From assembly GCA_003024985.2 (NCBI GenBank), contig PXIH01S0002135.1: DNA of 10,802 nucleotides, one strand, 5' to 3'. This document shows positions 7,694-10,802 of this stretch, piece by piece. The stretch comes from Euperipatoides rowelli. Lineage: Eukaryota > Onychophora > Udeonychophora > Euonychophora > Peripatopsidae. Made by a program: the position numbers and the translations under genes. Under the pieces are notes generated by a model that saw only the letters and a program-made list of their open reading frames with translations, was not told the DNA's origin and searched no databases. The first letter of the stretch is position 1. The number at the start of each line of letters is the position of its first letter.

Positions 7694-8384
7694 CTGAGTA
7701 ATAGACACAGTTTCATCATGCTTCTGAGTATTAAACACAGTTTAGTTTTACTCCTGAATAATGAGCAGAGTTTAGTCTCACTTCTGAGTAATGGACACAG
7801 TATAATGGACACAGTATAGTCTCCCCCCTGAGTTAGTGTTGTCACACTCCTGAGTAACGGAGACACTTTAGTCTCTCTTCTGACTTATAGACAAGTTTAT
7901 TTTTCATCCTGACTAATGGACATAGTTATATCTCTATATTGACTAATAATAATATAAATATTCAGCCTATTAGTTTCTTTCATGACTAATAGACACAGTT
8001 TAGTTCTCTCTCCAGAGTAATACACACAGTTTAGTTTCCCGTCTTGACTAATAGACACAGTTTGGTCTCCTTCTTGAGTTCTTAGTCACTCTTCTAAGTA
8101 ATGGACACAGTTTAAACACCTTTATAAGTAAGGGCACAGTTTAATAATTCTTATGACTAATGGAAACAGTTTAGCCCCTTTCTTAAAAAAAGACACACTG
8201 TAGTCACCCTTCTGAGTAATAGACACTGTTAAGTCACCCTTCAGCGAAATAGACACAGTTCAGTCACCCTTTAGAATACTAGACACAGTTCAATCACCCT
8301 TCAGAGCAATAGACATAGTTTAGTTACCCTCCCAGTAATAAAGACAGTTTAGTTATCTTCTGAATAATGGACACAGTTTAGTAC
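7694..8384. repeat. 30-bp minisatellite, about 23 diverged copies
   Basis: The approximate unit is CTGAGTAATAGACACAG then TTTAGTCACCCTT. Copies vary considerably: several read TGACTAAT, some are shortened, and one stretch near 7930-7980 has an insertion of ATAATATAAATATT type. Where the copy reads TGACTAA at its start and TTAGTCA at its end, the unit can form a 7-bp stem around ACACAG. The unit is a multiple of 3, which explains a minus-strand open frame at 7681-7866. It is older and more diverged than the 21-bp and 58-bp arrays. Confidence 0.88.
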
Positions 8385-8860
8385 AAAAGTACTTAGTTAA
8401 GATGACAAATAAAAGTCCAAATTATCTGGTAAATGTCATTAACAAAGTTATTCTTTGTCAATGACACACACTTAGGAAGTAATGCAATGAAATGTGTAAA
8501 CATAACTTTCTGAAAATAATTGTAAAAGATCTAAATATGAAGAATGACTTTTAAAAATATAAAGATAATTGAACAATAAGTGAAGTGTTTATGAAATTAT
8601 CTTCTATCTTCATTTATTAACTCTTTCATTCCACAATTTATTGTGGAAATAAATAAAACTATCAGAATTAGACTGTCAATCAGTTTATTCTTTTCTGTTT
8701 ATCAGTCTTTCTTATCTATGTACATTTTCAGAGCATAAAAAAAGAGGAAGTATATATCAGTGAGTTATCATTCAAGTGATTCCTTAATTAAAACCTTAAG
8801 TGTTAATAATCTCAGTTTAAGACACTAAGATGACCATTCCCAGGGTCAAATGTAAACAAT
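8385..8860. other. Spacer between arrays, with one strong hairpin
   Basis: It is AT-rich with no coding signal. TTCCACAAT (8629-8637) and ATTGTGGAA (8640-8648) form a perfect 9-bp palindrome with a two-base centre. ATGACCA (8830-8836) and TGGTCAT (8862-8868) are complementary across the left edge of the next array. Confidence 0.6.
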
Positions 8861-9510
8861 GTGGTCATAGTGCTCATAATTAGTGTCTTCATTACTATCA
8901 CTGTTCTCTTAGACTCATAATGTCTTCATGACTGTTGCTGAATCTCAATGCTATTAATTAGTGTCTTAAAGACTGTCATTAGGTCTCAGTGCTTCTAATT
9001 AGTCTCTTCAAGACTATCATTGCAGTCTTAATCTTATAATTAGTGTTACATGACTGTCACTGTAGTCACAGTGCTCCTAATTAATGTCTTTAAGATTGTC
9101 ATTGCATTCTTAGTGCTCTTAATTAGTGTCAAGACTTGCGTGGTTTCAGTGCTCCTAATTAGTGACTTCAAGACTGTTTTTGTGGTCTCAGCACTCCTAA
9201 TTTACTGTCTTCAAGGTTGTCACTGTGGTCATAGTGCTCCTAATTAGTGTATGCATGACTGTTACTATAGCTTCAGTGTCCTTAATTAGTGTCTTCAAGA
9301 CTGCCACTGCGGACTCGGATTCCTAACTAGTATCAAGACTGTTGCTGCGGTCTTGGAGTTCCTAATTTGTGTTTTCAAGACTGTTGTTATTGTCTCAATT
9401 TTCTTAATTAGTGTCTTCAAGACTGTCACTGTGTCTCAGTGCTTCTAATTTATTTCTTCATGACTGTCATTGTATCTCAGTGCTCCTAATTTATGTCTTG
9501 AAGACTGTCA
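8861..9510. repeat. 42-bp minisatellite, about 16 diverged copies
   Basis: The approximate unit is CTAATTAGTGTCTTCAAGAC, then TGTCACTGTGGTCTCAGTG, then CTC. I count 16 copies by the TAATT/TAATG landmark, of which about ten keep an intact TAATTA. Some copies are shortened (for example near 9124-9140 and 9330). Each unit contains three short dyads: CTAATTAG, GTCTTcAAGAC and CACTG(N6)CAGTG. A plus-strand open frame at 9050-9247 exists only because the unit length is a multiple of 3. Confidence 0.9.
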
Positions 9511-9829
9511 GCGGATTATCCGATTGCGAAAATTTGAGAGTTACACGGTAGTCTTTACTCAGTATATCCCCTTTAATTTAGTTATGGTTGGTAAATTACT
9601 TCTATACATCTTATCTTGAAATTGCATTAATTAGACCAATTTCTGCTTTTGTTTTGCCTTAAAAACTGACATCAATCTTTATTAAATATGGTACCTAACA
9701 GAAACTATTAAAATCAATCCCATTAATTATAAATATATACTATAGATCATTTTAATCATGTGAGCTGCTTTCTGGTGATTCTGGACTTTTTAATTTATAG
9801 TATACATTGTAATAATTTTGATTTACAGC
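9511..9829. other. Spacer between arrays
   Basis: No gene was seen. A small CpG-containing palindrome, CGGAT-T-ATCCG (9512-9522), marks the right edge of the preceding array. A splice-acceptor-like TTTTGATTTACAG ends at 9828, just before the next array. Confidence 0.55.
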
Positions 9830-10382
9830 AAAACCCATTATAATAGTGTGATGCAGGTAAATCACAGCAGGAACAAAACTGGCAGGTAAAAACCATTACA
9901 ATAGTGTGATGCAGGTAAATCACAACAGGGACAAAACTAGCAGGTAAAAACCATTAGAATGCAGGTAAATCTCAACAGGAACAAAACTGACAGGTAAAAA
10001 CCATTACAATAGTGTGATGCAGGTAAATCACAACATGAACAAAACTAGCAGGTAAAAACCATTAGAATGCAGGTAAATCACAACAGGAACAAAACTGACA
10101 GGTAAAAACATTACAATAGTGCGATGCAGGTGAATCACAACAGGAACAAAACTGACAGGTAAAAACATTACAATAGTGTGATGCAGGTAAATCACAACAC
10201 GAACAAAACTAGCAGGTAAAAACTATTAGAATGCAGGTAAATCACAACAGGAACAAAACTAACAGGTAAAAACATTACAATAGTGCGATGCAGGTAAATC
10301 ACAACAGGAACAAAACTGGCAGGTAAAAACCATTACAATAGTGTGATGCAGGTAAATCACAACTGGAATAAAACTGACAGGT
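9830..10382. repeat. 58/50-bp minisatellite, 10 copies with higher-order order
   Basis: Copies start at 9830, 9888, 9946, 9996, 10054, 10104, 10161, 10218, 10268 and 10325. Long units (57-58 bp) read AAAAACCATTACAATAG, TGTGATGCAGGTAAATCACA, ACAGGAACAAAACTGACAGGT in succession. Short units (50 bp; copies 3, 5 and 8) lack 8 bp after CATTA. Each short unit follows a long unit ending CTAGCAGGT, so long*-short pairs are the amplified block. Copies are highly similar, indicating recent amplification. Every unit has two CAGGTRA words. Long units can form TGTGAT(N8)ATCACA, with one such word in the loop. Confidence 0.95.
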
Positions 10383-10478
10383 AAAAACAAATATTTATTG
10401 GCTGCTTCTATTGTAAATGAACAAAAAACCCTCCCTCAAACAATATCAGCTTAATACTGTGATGAGGGGACTATGAAC

Positions 10479-10498
10479 CTAGGGCTGCAACCCCCTAG
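10479..10498. repeat. GC-rich 6-bp hairpin
   Basis: CTAGGG (10479-10484) pairs with CCCTAG (10493-10498) around an 8-base loop, CTGCAACC. Confidence 0.55.
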
Positions 10499-10590
10499 CT
10501 TACAATAAGAAAAATAAACAATGTAAACTATAATACATATATTTGTTCACTAGCGGGCAGCAGCCTCTAACATGCGGACATAACAAAGTT

Positions 10591-10636
10591 TGTATGCACG
10601 ATCTTCCTTTTATAACAGAGGAAGAATGTGCATACA
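10591..10636. repeat. Two-part hairpin, 9 + 6 bp perfect arms
   Basis: TGTATGCAC (10591-10599) pairs with GTGCATACA (10628-10636). After three unpaired bases on each side (GAT opposite AAT), CTTCCT (10603-10608) pairs with AGGAAG (10619-10624) around a 10-base loop. All 15 pairs are perfect, with a symmetric internal loop. Confidence 0.75.
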
Positions 10637-10728
10637 GATTTACAAATGAATAAATAATTAATTATCACGTTCAAAATGAATTTGAATATTTCAACAAATA
10701 ATTAGATTCAACGATTTGCCAAGTCATT

Positions 10729-10776
10729 TTAACACGCAATCTACGAATGCTTTGGTTTTCGTAAATGAAGTGTTAA
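10729..10776. repeat. Two-part hairpin, 7 + 6 bp perfect arms
   Basis: TTAACAC (10729-10735) pairs with GTGTTAA (10770-10776). After six unpaired bases on each side, TACGAA (10742-10747) pairs with TTCGTA (10758-10763) around a 10-base loop. The outer arms may extend as ATTTTAACAC against GTGTTAAGAAAAT if one G bulges. Confidence 0.7.
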
Positions 10777-10802
10777 GAAAATAATTATTCCTTGAAATAC
10801 CT

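Larger units (their letters stand above)
10383..10802. other. Right-end segment with CpGs and fold-backs
   Basis: No reading frame or RNA gene was recognised. From about 10550 CpGs become frequent again, as in the first 1.2 kb. Three inverted repeats in it are listed separately. Confidence 0.6.

Noticed and set aside
7681-7866. 61-residue minus-strand frame with LLRS repeats
   Set aside because: It is produced by the 30-bp array; copies do not hold the frame further on.
9050-9247. 65-residue plus-strand frame with Val/Leu repeats
   Set aside because: It is produced by the 42-bp array, whose unit is a multiple of 3.
9830-10382. CRISPR array
   Set aside because: Units are contiguous copies with no unique spacers, and the window looks like animal DNA.
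2920-10382. Unit lengths 21, 30, 42 and 58 rise by about the same factor
   Set aside because: Four numbers with no sequence relation between units; likely coincidence.

Overview
This window looks like AT-rich, non-coding animal nuclear DNA. I find no intact gene, no rRNA or tRNA, and nothing prokaryotic. The animal assignment rests on three things: a decayed non-LTR retrotransposon, several independent minisatellites, and strong CpG depletion through most of the middle. The three N bases inside one array look like unresolved calls in a repeat. A marine invertebrate or invertebrate deuterostome is my best guess, held weakly.

Layout. Positions 1-1200 keep many CpGs. They hold a compact block of nested inverted repeats (about 452-675), a smaller fold-back (125-186) and a GTAGC/GCTAC palindrome cluster (1077-1135). 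Positions 1707-1828 are a small AT-rich element with inverted ends. It abuts a 2.3-kb decayed LINE on the minus strand (1829-4104). Read on that strand, the LINE shows a pre-endonuclease segment, an APE-type endonuclease (NVRS, GGGV, GDYN and SDH motifs), the linker, and a reverse transcriptase cut off after motif A. A 21-bp minisatellite (2920-3131) sits inside the LINE, beginning at the codon after the SDH motif and in the same frame.

Positions 4105-7690 are AT-rich with no gene seen. They contain a short (ATC)n run, a 700-base tract of degenerate GAT repeats almost free of C, a good CTCF-type site (7109-7122), and small palindromes.

Positions 7694-10382 hold three unrelated minisatellites in a row: 30-bp (about 23 copies), 42-bp (about 16 copies) and 58/50-bp (10 copies). 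Each unit contains its own dyad symmetry. The last array has higher-order structure and carries two 5' splice-site-like words per unit. The right end (10383-10802) regains CpGs and has three more fold-backs, two of them built as nested double stems.

No set of genes works together here. The interest lies in the repeat architecture, the fossil LINE, and the compound hairpins at both ends.
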